Positions 38,623 to 51,057 of a DNA stretch of 64,000 nt are shown here, piece after piece. A program made the position numbers and the translations under genes. Below the pieces are notes generated by a model, which ran no database searches, was not told the DNA's origin, and worked only from the letters and a program-made list of their open reading frames with translations. Source of the DNA: Strongyloides papillosus (taxonomy: Eukaryota; Nematoda; Chromadorea; Rhabditida; Strongyloididae); NCBI GenBank assembly GCA_005656395.1, contig SRSI01000004.1, positions 248,001-312,000 on the forward strand, written 5' to 3'. How positions within the stretch are numbered: the stretch's first letter is position 1; each line of letters starts with the position of its first letter.

Positions 38623-41600
38623 ATAAATATAAAATCGTATAATTTATGGAAAACAGTTTCTAAAATCTAACTATATAAATATATTTCAAGTAGTTAGTTT
38701 TTAGTCACTTATAATATATATAAAGATATATATAGATAAATATTGAAAATTCAAAAAAATATTATAGTTTTCCGAAATAAATAAACTTGCAATTATAGAA
38801 AAGGCTTTAGATGAAAATTTGTTTAAATTAGGCAGGTATCTATAAGGAAAAAATTTATAAGAAGTAAAAATTGAATGAATTATAATGTTAACAATAGACT
38901 ATTAAATTTGATAATTATGACAAATAAAGAGATTATATAATAATGGTACAATTATAATTTGTAACTCAAAGATAATTTATTTAACATTTTTAACTTTCAA
39001 GATTATATTAATGATTTAGATGTTGTTAACAACACGTAAATTTTTAAAAATAAAATATAAGTCATGTATAAATATATATAGATATATAAAATAGGCATTT
39101 GGCAAATTAATGTGAAAACAACTTTAAGTCTTTTTCATTGTGGTTGATTGTCAGAAGAAAGTTATAAAATAGAAAAATGATATATTGAGAAGTTAAAAGT
39201 ATCAAAATGCATTGACAAAACTTTTTACGCTATACATTTTAAAATTTAATAACAAAAATATACTTTACAGTGGAAACTTAAAGTGTCAGAAAACATAATT
39301 TAAATATTATAAAAAAAATAATATATATATTCTTTATAAATCTCCAAATAAATTCATAAGATATACAGTATATTTTATAAAACGCTTCGTTATACAAAGT
39401 GAATTTTAATTAAAATAATAATATAAATAAATATGTTTTAATAATAAATTAATAAATATATTAAAATATTAATAACATAATTATTAGACTATAATTTAAG
39501 TTAAGAAAATGAATAGATAGTCAATATATTTAAGCTTTCTTTTTAACAATTCTAATTATTATATTTTTATTATTACTTTTTTTATTGTACTTTTAAAAAT
39601 ATGTGTTTTTATATTAGGTGTTCATAGCAATTTATCACTATCCCCTGGTGAGAAATTGACTCTAACAAGAAAAATGAACATAAGATAAGAAGTAAACTTT
39701 TATATCATAATATTAAATAATGTTCTATTTTAAATGACCAATAGTGTAGAGGAGGAAAATATTTTAAATTTAGCCATCCAATACATTATGCGAGAAAACA
39801 TAATGTATAAACATAAAGAGTAGATGGGGAACATTGAGTTTGAAGAGTATATAACGGTTGTCGTCATGAACCTACTATTGTGAAAATATATAGATTAGAG
39901 TATTAAAAATAGTAATGTCCAATACACATATAAAATAAACTGGGTTGTAGAATGGAAAGGAAAGTAGTTAAGTAACTATGTGTGATAAAAAGTGACGAGA
40001 AAACTATGGCATGAAAAGCAAATACATAAAAATAAAGAAGGAATATAAGATAAGCGGCTGGCAGAGATGGTGTTGTAGATAAAAGTGAAAATGAAAGAAA
40101 GTTACTAAGACTTGCTTCATGTATGTATAAGAGGATTCGTTGATATATAATTTATGGATGCAATTATCTAAAAAAAATTTTGCAATAAAGTAAAAACTAT
40201 TCCTACTTCCGTTTTCAATTAATATTTTAAATATCTAATTATCTAAAAATATTAATTTAATATAACACATGATAAAAATTGAGATTTTTTTATTTTCACT
40301 TACAGAAAAACACAATTTTTAATTTATGCAGTAAAATTTGTTTTCATCAAACATTTACAACTTATGGGTCTTCTAAAAGAACTGTACTCAAATATATACA
40401 TATTATAATATAAATAACAAATAATATATTTGTTTAGTCAATAAAAAAATATATATCATGCGTAAAGATTCTTGTCATAATTTACTAGATAACTTTCCAT
40501 CAAACGATATTTTTTTTAAATTTAAAAAAAAATTGTTTTTTTACATCTCTGCAATGAATTTGTTAATTCTAGTTAATAAATGTATGTTAGATTTATAGAC
40601 TATTTAAAATACTTAACAAAGTAAGATAATAATTAAGAAATACAAAATAACAATTTTAAAAGAAAAATTAAATCTTCTCAGTTGAATTTCTTTCAACTAA
40701 GATATTTTTTCTGTAAAATTCTTTAAAGTAATTTATGGACTTTTATAAAAAAAAATATTAAGTGAATGAGAAATTTACGAAAAATTTCTTCAAACACAGG
40801 ATATCTATAATGAATGGATTAATGTACATATTTGTAAAAAGACACACAACATCAACATTTAAATGAACCATTTGTAATTTTAATAAAGCTTCAAATTTCC
40901 TATAAAATTTTCACGACTTTTCTAAAATAATTATATTAAAATTAGTAATTTTTTTAATATGATCATATAGTAAGATATTGTAAAAAAGTAAAAAAATGGC
41001 AAATTACTGTAGATATTATAGACAAACAATATTTTAACTTTAAAATAACATTAATCATATTCCTTGAAATATATTTTACTAAAATTTGAAAACATTTTAC
41101 AATACTTCAAAAGTATAAGAATGATACTTCAAGAGCTTTTATATACAACTGTTTCTCAGAATAATAAAGATATATGGTCATAAACTTTAAAGTTTTTCCA
41201 ATTTATATAATTTAAAGGGAATTTTTCACATGCATTTATATATAACTTTTTGTTTTGAATAAATTTTATGATATTATAAACATCCACACATATTGCAATT
41301 ATTTAAAGATGATTAAAAAAATTAATAATTTATTTTAAAAAAATGAAAAAATGTAAAAAGAATGATAATTCTTCCTTCAACATTTATTATTTTTTGGTGT
41401 ATTAGTTATCTTTTTTGTTATAAATAATAGTATATCACTGATATGATAAAAACCAAAATTTAATGTACTATTCTAAAATAGTATTGTATAATAATATGAA
41501 TTTAAAAAATTGGAAAGCAATCTATAATCATCAATTTAAAAAAGAATATTTCTATTATATAGATTTTCATTATAATAAATATATGAAAGAAATAAAGATG

Positions 41601-42918
41601 CAGAAAAAATAATACATAATATTAAATATTTTAAAATGTTTTGAAAAAAATGAATAAATGGATGTTAAAGATTGGTAACTTTTTCATTCGTTGGATTGTA
41701 CTTATTTTATAAAAACTATTAATTTAAATTTTATGTTTATGAAATTAAACTTACGTTTAATTGTGAACGAATAAATAGAATACTAGTGTTTTAATTTTCA
41801 AAACTCATTTTCTCTATTTGACATTTATTATTAATCTCCTTTAATATAAAGTTATATGTATATATTTATTTTGTGTTTATCTTTTTTTTAAAAGAAAAGT
41901 TTTAGCACGAAAATAAAATGTTAATAAGTTGGATATTCGTTACTTCCATTCAAAACTTGTAAATTTTGACGTGTGCACACAAAATTACAGTTAACAGTTA
42001 GCAACTTAACTTTTCAATAATATTATTTTCTTTATGTTATTAAAATTAATTACTTTTATTTCGTAAACATTTTTCTGTCATATTTTATAAAGTTTCACAA
42101 GAAATCAATTGAATCATTTTTTTAAAATGCGATTTTTGTCAATGAGTGCTAATTATATAGACTAAAACTTTACAAATTTGTTAATATTTTTGATTAAAAG
42201 TAGTTAATATGTAAATGCGAGTAAATTTAGTATTTCATTCCTGTATATTTTCTAATTATTATATTTAATATCATTTTTAAAAGTGAAGTACAAAAAATAT
42301 TCTTTTCATTTTTTATTAATTAACCATAATTTTACAGACAATCTCTTTTGTGATGTTTTTATTAGTCATTGGAACAAAAAATTAAATGTGTAAAATTTGA
42401 TAGCCACAATTTTATAATAAAAAAATATGTGATATCTGTTACTTATTAACCTAGGCTTCTCATTAGAAATACCACTTCAAAAAAACATTTTTTCACTACA
42501 TAAATTATTATATTTGTAATGATTTTGCCGTTTCTCTATTTTCTTAATATTATTTTACAATTTAATAGACATCGATTACATTGTTCTACTTTAAATTCTA
42601 ATGCAAGAATATTAAACATTTTGTTTCTATTGAAATGAATTAACTCGATCTTAATATTATTAGACATTATAATTTTAATCTCCTATCAAAATTTCTTTTC
42701 CATCCTTACTATTATACCTTAATTTACAAAACATTTTAAAAAAATTTATTATTAAATGATAAAAGACAGGAACCTATTTTTAGATTTTTTTAATACAACT
42801 ACATTCAATTAGTTCATAGAGAAGTTGGAAAACAGATAATGGTTGAGGCTAGTAATTTTTCATCCATCAAAATTTTATAAGATTTATATATTTTTAGTTT
42901 GATGAAAAAAATGTTAAA
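38623..42918. other. Gene-less stretch upstream of sad-1 and of the MFSD14 gene
   Basis: About 4.3 kb between two divergently transcribed genes, so both promoters should lie here. Most is very AT-rich. The segment from about 39600 to 40140 is noticeably richer in G and C, with no sustained open frame, and may be promoter or 5' UTR sequence of sad-1. No RNA gene or repeat could be supported. Confidence 0.55.
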
Positions 42919-42943
42919 ATGCAAAAATCCATATGGAATTTAA
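42902..42943 (+). promoter_or_regulatory. Upstream open reading frame overlapping the MFSD14 start
   Basis: Between the acceptor-like TTTTTAG (ending 42897) and the main ATG (42919) are two out-of-frame ATGs, at 42902 and 42911, in one frame. It encodes 13 codons (MKKMLKCKNPYGI) and stops at 42941-42943, inside the main coding region. If the mRNA begins at this acceptor, ribosomes meet these starts first, which would lower translation of the transporter or require leaky scanning. Confidence 0.5.
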
Positions 42944-44500
42944 TTTTTGATGAAAAGAAGTTTGATAAGAATGAAATTAATTCAAAAAATAAACCCCGAT
43001 TGATACATGTTATTATTGTCATTTTTTTAGAATATTTTAGTTGGGGACTTGTAACTATACCAGCAATTAATTTTATTGGAAGAAATTATCCTGAGGATAA
43101 ATTTTTAATAAATGGACTATCATCTGGAGGTCGAGGACTTCTTGCCTTTATTTTTGCTCCAATTTTAGGGAAACTAACTGATATGTATGGGCGTAAAAAG
43201 TTTCTTTTTTTTACAGTTTTAGCTACTTGTTTACCTATTCCATTTCTTCTTCACGATAGTCAATGGTATGTCACAATTTTTGTGGTAACAGGACTTATTG
43301 CAAATTCATTTGCTGTAGCCAATGCTTATGCCGCAGATATTACAAATTTTTCTGATCGTCATACAGCATACAGTGTTATATCTTCAACTTTTGGAGCTTC
43401 ATTTATGTTTTCTCCTTTTTTAGGAGCTGGAATTGCAAATACTTATGGTGATAATGTAGCAATTATAATTGTAATGTCTCTTGTTATATTTCTAATAGTT
43501 TAAAATTTTTATTTCTTATAGGCTACTGGCATTGTTATTTTTAATTTATTTTATATTACATTTATCTTTCCTGAATCATTACCAAGGAATATCATAAAAA
43601 GTGAAAATTACAATGACGAAACATTTTGGTTAATTATTAATGAATTTTTCTCTCTGAGAAAGATGTGGGCTGATGAGTATACGTTTAAAATTTCAATGAT
43701 AATATTTCTTTCAAATGTTCCTGAAGCTGGTCAAATTTCATGCTTTTTTATATTTTTAAGAGCAATTGTTGGGATGTCACAAAATGAAGTTGGAAGTTTT
43801 ATTGCATATATTGGGTTACTTACAGTTTTATCACAGTTATTTGTATTTAAATATTTAATTAATTCAGTTGGTATTAAAGGAACTCTTGCATTTGGCTTAA
43901 TGACCCAATGTATTCAACTGTTTTTTTACGGCTTTTGTACAAATATTTACCTCATCTATATTTTTGGATTATTTCTTGCTTTTAGTCAAGTTGTTTATCC
44001 ATCTATTGCTTCTGCTATTAGTTTATCATATAGTAATGAAGAACAAGGATCAGCACAGGCTCTTATCAATGGACTTCGAGGATTATGTAGTGGATTAGGT
44101 CCAGTTTTATTTGGTTTCATCTTCCAACTATTTAATTTTGATGTTCATAGTGATTTAGATTCCTCAATAAATATAAATGGTGCTATATTTCCACCTCCAA
44201 ACATTAAAGTTAATCCACTTGCAATTCATGTGCTGACTCCAAATAAAACTAACACATCTGATGAAAAAGAATCTGAATTTTTGGTAAGTATATAAAAAAA
44301 ATTACTATATTAACTATTTTAAGAGAGTTATGCCTGGACCACCATTTGCAATGGGATCAGTACTAGTTTTTATTGCATTCTTTTTTTTATTATCGGTAAA
44401 AAAAATTAAAGGCAAAAATAGAAAACGCCATGGTTCTATTTCTGAAGTAACAATTAATGGTGGTTCACTTCTCCTGTCAGAACATATGGATTCAGACTAG
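42919..44500 (+). CDS. mfsd14: MFSD14/HIAT1-type major facilitator, 496 aa
   Basis: Three exons, 42919-43470, 43522-44283 and 44324-44500, with introns of 51 and 40 bases; all joins are phase 0 and total 497 codons. The protein lines up along its whole length with MFSD14A/HIAT1: an EYFSWGL first helix, the MFS signature GKLTDMYGRKKFL, AYAADIT, the join YGDNVAIII|ATGIVIF followed by PESLP, LSNVPEAGQ, GLRGLCSGLGPVLFGFIF and, after the last intron, MPGPPFAMGSV. About 12 membrane helices are expected. MFSD14 proteins are solute carrier-like membrane proteins with no settled substrate, reported in endomembranes. The gene is convergent with the E(z) gene, 362 bases between stops. Start choice: first ATG of the conserved frame, although two out-of-frame ATGs precede it. 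Confidence 0.95.
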
Positions 44501-44862
44501 CAAATAATAAAAATTTCTTTCAAACTACAATAACCTGAATTCAAAATTACGGGTAGTAAGAAATTTCGTGTATTTTATGCCTACTTCTCAAAAAGCCTTA
44601 TAAAATTATTAATGGAAATTAAAACATTTTGCAAAGACTATAAACGATATTTCATAAATTACATTAAACGGAACTAAATACTTTACTAACCTTTTATTTT
44701 TTTGTTTGTAAATTTGTATTCTGTTTCAATAACTTTATTATTAAAATTTAAAATAAAATTTTAACAAAGAAATATATTATTTGGGAAAAGGTATCATTAT
44801 ACAAAAATTAAATAAAATATTAGGAAAATATTATTCATAAAGTAAAATTTTTTAGTCATAAA
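44501..44862. other. Convergent 3' spacer
   Basis: 362 bases between the stop codons of the MFSD14 gene and the E(z) gene, AT-rich with AATAAA-like polyadenylation signals toward both ends. No other feature is seen. Confidence 0.6.
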
Positions 44863-46938
44863 TTATGTTGAGGCAGTTTTATTAGTTGGTTTCTCTATAA
44901 AGCCTTTTTTATGTTGGTTTGTATAACGGTAGTCGAAAAGAAGTTCGTCACCTTTAGATATATTTTTTGTTGCATATAAACCTATTCGATGATTTCCATT
45001 TACAATCATAACTTTGGCAGCGCAATTTGGATTGTCACTAGAATGATTAATAAATCTGGCAGAATTCCCATAATTTAAAGCATCTATATGTTCTTCTTCA
45101 TTAAGTACAAAAAGATAACTCGATTTTTTTGCATCACATATTCTACCACGTCTCTCAGCTTCCTCATTTGATATAACTTCACCTTTGTATTCAATAATAA
45201 ACTCACCCTTTAAAATACTCTCACCAGCAAAAGCACCATTTCCGGCTATAGGTGATTGTTTAATATGAATATTTTTAGAAAGATTCCTTTGAATAAATGA
45301 ATTTTGACAGCTTTTACCATCTTTTTTTTTAACACTATCAAAAGAACATGAAACACATGTCATTGGAAGACATTCCCAACCTAATATAAAACATGGACAT
45401 CTAGTTGTACTACAATCACCAGCTTTACAATGACAACCAGAAAATTTTGATTTGCAATTTGGTGGACATGCACATGCATCCCAGCATATATGTTTACCTA
45501 GTGCACATGGACAATTGTTTTCAATAGAACATACCCCAGTATGACAACAAGGATTATATATAACCAAATTATTTACCGTTCCGTCCTCCTTTAAATATGT
45601 TGAAATATTTTTATAGAATCTTTTATATGGTATAGGTGTTTCTTGTTCTCTTGTTAGTACAAAATATTCTTTACATGCTTCATCTTGTAAATATTTTTCA
45701 ACATACTTTGCAACCTTAAAACATTCTATTTTTGCTTTACTAAATTCAATTATATCATTTGTAATAAGGCATGGTTTATTACCAAAGAGTATATATAATT
45801 CTCGTATTTTTGATGCGATTAGTGGTGTATAATCATTGTCTTTAAAATTATATCTTTTCATGTTTGATTGAATGAGACAGCATACTTTGCTACATGGTCT
45901 TGAATCTTCAATTTTAACTTTACTTTCATGTATATACCCATGAGGAATACCTTTTGGTGTAGGTCGATTACAGTTACAACCAGATAATAATTGACATCGA
46001 GGGCACATGTTAAAAATTTCAAAGACATTATTTGTTTTTTTTGGCATTTCAATTTCATACGATTTAAGATCAATCTTTAATGCTGGTAGTGGACCAATCG
46101 ATGGATATAAGTAAACTAGATTTTGAAGTATGTCGTCGTGGGATTTTTCTGGAAAAAGTTCTGAAAGATTTTCAATTCCTTTCATTATAATTTCTGGTGT
46201 AAATTTGCGCTCAAAAATATCATCCTCCTTCCCTCGAACACCTTCAGGAAATAAATCTTCTAGTTTTTCTTCATCTTTACTGTTAATTGATGCTTCATTT
46301 TCTTTAATAATAGCATTACAAACATAATCATAATAAGGCTTATCCTCAGTTTTAAAGTTTTCTGATGTTGTAATATAGGATTTCGATTCATTTGGAATAA
46401 AATTATTATATGGTACTGTTGGCACATTAACAACTTTTGAAACTTCTGATACTATACTTTTACCATTGTCCTTTATAGTATCAAATTTTTGCATCAGTAT
46501 ACTACAATTACCCAGTTTATTTTCATCTTCAATTATATTAAAACACTTTATAGCTTCACCAATACTAAGCTTATAATCCATTTTCTTCCATTCAACAGTT
46601 TTATTAACATGTACCTCTTCACAATCATTACCATGGTCTACTTTTTGGGAAATTTTAAAAATATTTTTATTCTTCAAAATATTGAGAGACTCTTTTTCAT
46701 GAGCATCAAAAATTTGTTCCATTACTTTGACAGCCGCACAACAAAAAGAAAAATCTGCGACACTTGCAAATTCTGATTCTTTTAGGTACCTATGTACCTT
46801 ACTTTCGACATCAATAGTATTTTGAGTGGATGATGAAAGTAGTGGTAAATGATTACTTTTGTCAATTTCGCACTCAATATTATTATTTTTGGACATACTT
46901 TTTTTTTCAAATAACTTAATGTTTTTTTGCCGTCCCAT
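44863..46938 (-). CDS. mes-2: E(z)/EZH-type histone H3K27 methyltransferase, 691 aa
   Basis: A single long exon. The C-terminal half is plain E(z): a Cys block (CPRCQLLSGCNC, about 300-345), a CXC domain with regularly spaced Cys (about 450-545, GCHCKAGDCSTTRCPCFILG), and a SET domain from about 553 with GNGAFAG, GEFIIEYKGEVIS, RFINHSSDNPNC (the NHS cofactor motif) and DELLFDYRY. It should be the catalytic subunit of PRC2, trimethylating H3K27 for transcriptional repression; C. elegans calls it MES-2. The N-terminal 280 residues are strongly diverged and the SANT regions are not obvious. At 691 aa it is a little shorter than EZH2. An acceptor-like TTTCTTTCTTTTAG ends 12 bases upstream of the ATG, fitting trans-splicing or a 5' UTR intron. 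No coding intron is needed, unlike most genes here. Confidence 0.95.
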   Translation of the reverse strand: MGRQKNIKLFEKKSMSKNNNIECEIDKSNHLPLLSSSTQNTIDVESKVHRYLKESEFASVADFSFCCAAVKVMEQIFDAHEKESLNILKNKNIFKISQKVDHGNDCEEVHVNKTVEWKKMDYKLSIGEAIKCFNIIEDENKLGNCSILMQKFDTIKDNGKSIVSEVSKVVNVPTVPYNNFIPNESKSYITTSENFKTEDKPYYDYVCNAIIKENEASINSKDEEKLEDLFPEGVRGKEDDIFERKFTPEIIMKGIENLSELFPEKSHDDILQNLVYLYPSIGPLPALKIDLKSYEIEMPKKTNNVFEIFNMCPRCQLLSGCNCNRPTPKGIPHGYIHESKVKIEDSRPCSKVCCLIQSNMKRYNFKDNDYTPLIASKIRELYILFGNKPCLITNDIIEFSKAKIECFKVAKYVEKYLQDEACKEYFVLTREQETPIPYKRFYKNISTYLKEDGTVNNLVIYNPCCHTGVCSIENNCPCALGKHICWDACACPPNCKSKFSGCHCKAGDCSTTRCPCFILGWECLPMTCVSCSFDSVKKKDGKSCQNSFIQRNLSKNIHIKQSPIAGNGAFAGESILKGEFIIEYKGEVISNEEAERRGRICDAKKSSYLFVLNEEEHIDALNYGNSARFINHSSDNPNCAAKVMIVNGNHRIGLYATKNISKGDELLFDYRYTNQHKKGFIEKPTNKTAST

Positions 46939-47744
46939 CTTGTTCGGAAACTAAAAGAAAGAAAAATAGCATATGAAAAATATAATTTATATAAGTAGAT
47001 AATCTTTTTAAGCGATATTAGATGATTTAAAAATAGAAAACTTTAAAAGTATAGACAATTGATTTATTTTTATAAACATATATCTTCATATGTACACGAA
47101 TTAAGAATATCATATTATAAACTCTATACATTAAAAAGTATATAAAAAGGTTAAAAGATCTTAACTGGAAATATTTACTATAAAAAGTATATATTATTAG
47201 TAATTTGGTAAAGTATATACACTAAGATAATAAACGATTATATGGAACTAGATAAAGGAAATCATTATTTCTTAATAACAATAATTAATCTTTCTAAAAT
47301 AAAACTTCTTCAGTTAATAATCCATATTTTAAAAATATGTACAGAAAGATAAAATATGGAGTATGAAAATTGTAATTATTTGCTATATAATTATTAAAAA
47401 TGGTACTCGATTTTTATTAAAAATTATAAAATCACGTCTTTTCTTTAATTAGCTTTAATAAAAATAATGATGCATTACGAAAAAATTTTATATATTTAGA
47501 AATGTAGAAATTTACGTTCTAATTTGATGTGATTCACTTTAATCATAAATTAGTAATATTAAACATTAAACAATATGTCATTGAATTATAGGAGAATTAA
47601 CACTAGTCATTATATCTTTAAAATGTTAGTCTTATAAAAAAAACAAATGTTTTACAAAATTTTTAATAAATAATTCATATAAATAAGATTGAAAAGAAAA
47701 ATTTTCTGAAATTATATAATTTAATATTTTGATTTTTGTCTAAT
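46939..47744. other. Divergent intergenic region
   Basis: About 0.8 kb between the divergently transcribed E(z) gene and the small membrane-protein gene; promoters of both presumably lie here. The acceptor-like TTTTAG of the E(z) transcript is at 46951-46954 (read on the minus strand). No further feature is seen. Confidence 0.55.
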
Positions 47745-48209
47745 ATGTCCACAACACAAACAGAAAATATTTTTTCGCATACAAATGAAAGTAGTCCTGG
47801 ATTTTTTAGTAGCACAACCAATGCTATTATAGGTTATACAATCTTAGGTAGTTTAATTATTTTACTTATCATCCTGTTTATCCTTTTCTTATTTTACTAT
47901 ACAAGAAATGCCAAAAATAAAAAAAATAAAAAAGAAATAGCTTTACCTAATGGCGTGGTTATTATCGATGATTCCGATGAAATTTACAGGAAGCGAAAAG
48001 AAGAAAGAGAACAAAGAATAATGGAAGAGTTACGTAAAAAAAAAGAGGAGAAGAGATGGAAGAAAAAAAAGGATAGTATGTATTTATACGGAAGAGGTTC
48101 TCATACAGTCAAAGCATCAAACGTTGCTTCTGTTTCCTATTACAACAATTCAGATATGGTTCGTTATAATAAATGGAATTCTAATGAAAATAAATCACAA
48201 TATGCTTAG
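47745..48209 (+). CDS. Small single-pass membrane protein, 154 aa, unknown
   Basis: Open from an ATG at 47745 to TAG at 48209 as a single exon; an in-frame TTG nine bases upstream is not a credible eukaryotic start. Residues 1-26 are Ser/Thr-rich with an N-E-S glycosylation site, 27-52 form one strongly hydrophobic helix rich in Ile and Leu, and the rest is cytoplasmic-like, very basic and charged (RKRKEEREQRIMEELRKKK, about 83-101) ending with Ser, Asn and Tyr. This predicts a type III single-pass protein with a short outside part and a long helical basic tail. No domain is recognised. Composition and the clean membrane helix support a real gene; transcript data would settle it. Confidence 0.65.
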   Translation: MSTTQTENIFSHTNESSPGFFSSTTNAIIGYTILGSLIILLIILFILFLFYYTRNAKNKKNKKEIALPNGVVIIDDSDEIYRKRKEEREQRIMEELRKKKEEKRWKKKKDSMYLYGRGSHTVKASNVASVSYYNNSDMVRYNKWNSNENKSQYA

Positions 48210-51057
48210 GGATATCACACTGACTCTTTACATAAGTAATAGTTAATAGATATACTTAGGTAGTAAGATAAACTTTTCCTGAAAATTAATATTGCCTTTT
48301 TTTAATTTATGTAAAATAAAAGTCTCTAACAAATATAAATTTATTTTTAACCCTTTAATTTAAATCTTTTTAAAGACAACTATATAATTATAAAAATAAT
48401 TGAAAGAAACTCAGTTATAAGAAGTTAAAAATTTATCAAATATTTCGTTGTAAAGAAAAATTAATTATACCATGTAGGTAAATTTATCTACTAAGTAAAT
48501 TCTTTTTATAGATAATAGTACTTTCTCAAAAACAGCTAGCGGAATTGGTCTTTTAAAAAAATAGTAAAGCTTTTTTATTTCTTACAATTCTCGTCAACAA
48601 TCAATATAATAATAATACACATATTTAAGTTGAAGTAATTGAAAAGTAGAAAAATCATTCTAGCTGAATATAGCGAGAAACATTTTCTTTTGTTAAAATA
48701 CGTATTTAATATATAATAAATATTCAACTTTTGTTGTTAAATATTTTAATAGATATTATCTAAAATTTATGAAAATAATAAAATTATATTCTTTAAAATT
48801 GAGCTTAAAATAAATTTAAAAAGCAAAAATAGATTTAAACGATAATGTTGATGAAAAAAATTGTATAGCATACTTATAAATGTTTTATTACCTCGTACAT
48901 TTATCATTTTACCAATTATTATATGCGAATTATAACTTCTAATATATTTCTATCTAATATATCATTCATCAATTTATTTTTTGCCATGAATAACAATTTA
49001 TACAATATTGATAAAATTTTCACTACTATTAACGTAAAATTTTTTTAATAATAGATCTATACAATATTCTTTGTCAATCATAATGCCTTGATATGAATTA
49101 AAGTGAGAAATTAACATAATAAGTTTCATTTTTATTAAAAAGTTTAAATGATACTCATATGTTATTTAAATTCCTAGCAATTTTTATATTTCTATTTTTT
49201 AAAAAGTAGTTTTCAAAGAATATTTTACTTTTTTGACTTATTTAAATTTACTTTTAAATGAATTCTTTGATATAATTTAAAAATGGGGAGAATATGGCAA
49301 AAATATAATTGCTTTATTTCCAAAGTAGAAAATAATGCTATACAAATTTATATTTTGCTTAGATTTTAGAAAGTACTACTACAAATTATGAATAATATGT
49401 TTTTCTACAAAATCATCTTCAGAAAATTTTTTGATAAAAACTGTAAACAAAACAATTTTGAAAATGAATGAAAAAATTTGTGATTATTTGTAAAAATAGG
49501 AAAAAAGCTTTTGGTAAATGTATTGTACAGTGAGTATTTAATGTTAACAATTTTTTATTTATCAATTTAGTAAAAAATATGCATTTTTAAATAGAAATGT
49601 TCATTTATAAGGATTATAACAATCCGTTTAAAGTACTAAATAATTTTCGTAAAAATGAAATCATACGTAATATAAGTATTTTTAGATTTAACAATCTTTC
49701 TATCAAAATATTAGTTAAATTTATTTATAAATGATTCTAAAGTAGTGAGAAATTAAAACAAAAGTTTAATTTAAATATTACTTTAAATATTTATGTAAAA
49801 GAAAAAACTTTTTTTAAATTCTAGATGTTTGATGGATTAAAGATACAAATGAATTATTTTACTTTAAAATTCCTTTTTACATCATAAACATTAATTAACA
49901 ATGGTATTAGATAATTTTCTGCTCATTTAAATATATATGGTTAAAAATGTTTTAATATAAAAATGCCTATTTAAACATTTTTTAAGTAAAAAAATAATAA
50001 TGTTAGTAAATTCTAGCTTTATTAAAGTTAAAATTTATAACAAATTTACAAATAATATATATAAATTAATAGCCAATTAATATAAAAAAGTATAAAACTT
50101 TAATGCTATAATATCAACAATAGCAGATACATTACATCCCAATTGATAATTAACTCGTTTTTCGATACGGCATTTAGTGCTTCTCTATTTCCGTGGTAGA
50201 TACAATTATATATTGATTTAAAATTACAATAAGGAAAAGATATTTTGTCTTATGTACCAAAAACAATTAGAAATAGATTACGAGTTATGGTATTTTTTAT
50301 TTAATAATTATATGTTATATTTTAAAATTTTTTTATTGTATTACAAAAATTATAAAAATCCATAGTATAACTGTGTTACCTAATTAAAGATATGATTTAT
50401 AGGTAATTTACTAAGAATTATTGGTACTTTTATTTTTTCGTAGGACCACTCAAAAAAGGTTGCTTTCAGTTATTAAATAATGTTTAAATTGTATTTTTAT
50501 AAAAAAAACAATTTAAATAAGAATGTTTACATTATTTTTTAACAATTGATCTTGTCAATGTTTGCTGAAGGAATCGAATATGCTACAATATCGTGCAGTA
50601 TTTACTCACTCAAATATATAATTTTCTATGATCATTTTTTATTCAACAAACTTAGATAATAGCTATTTAGCGTATTTTTATCTCTTTGAGTTTTCTATTT
50701 CTTCATTTGGTGGACTCCATATTATTTAAATTATCAAGGTGTAAGCTCCAAATTTAGAGTCCATAACATTATGTTTACCATAAGCTATAAAATAGCCAAA
50801 ACCTAGAGTCTTAGGTTTGCGAGACTTATAGAATCTCTAGTTATCAGAATGCATTATCGATCTCTCCCCCATAAGTATCTCAATAATAGCCTTCAAGGTT
50901 TTAAAATCTCTGTTTAGCATTATGATAATTATTGGTTTACCAACTTACGACACACCTCACCAAATGCATAATAGATGTAGTTAATTTTGAGTAATACAAT
51001 AAACAAAATTTAATTAAAGTTATGTTATATTTTAATATTTTTTTTTCATTATCACTA
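48210..51057. other. Gene-less AT-rich stretch
   Basis: About 2.8 kb with no supportable gene. The segment 50700-50960 is less AT-rich and contains two imperfect hairpins (7-base arms TGGACTC/GAGTCCA at 50711-50717 and 50757-50763; arms CTAGAG/CTCTAG at 50803-50808 and 50835-50840), described under findings. Confidence 0.5.

Noticed and set aside
46130..46776. Plus-strand frames opposite the E(z) gene
   Set aside because: Antisense to a conserved single-exon gene, with no domain or splice evidence.
47736..47744. A more upstream start (TTG) for the small membrane protein
   Set aside because: TTG is not a normal start in nuclear genes of animals; the ATG at 47745 is used instead.
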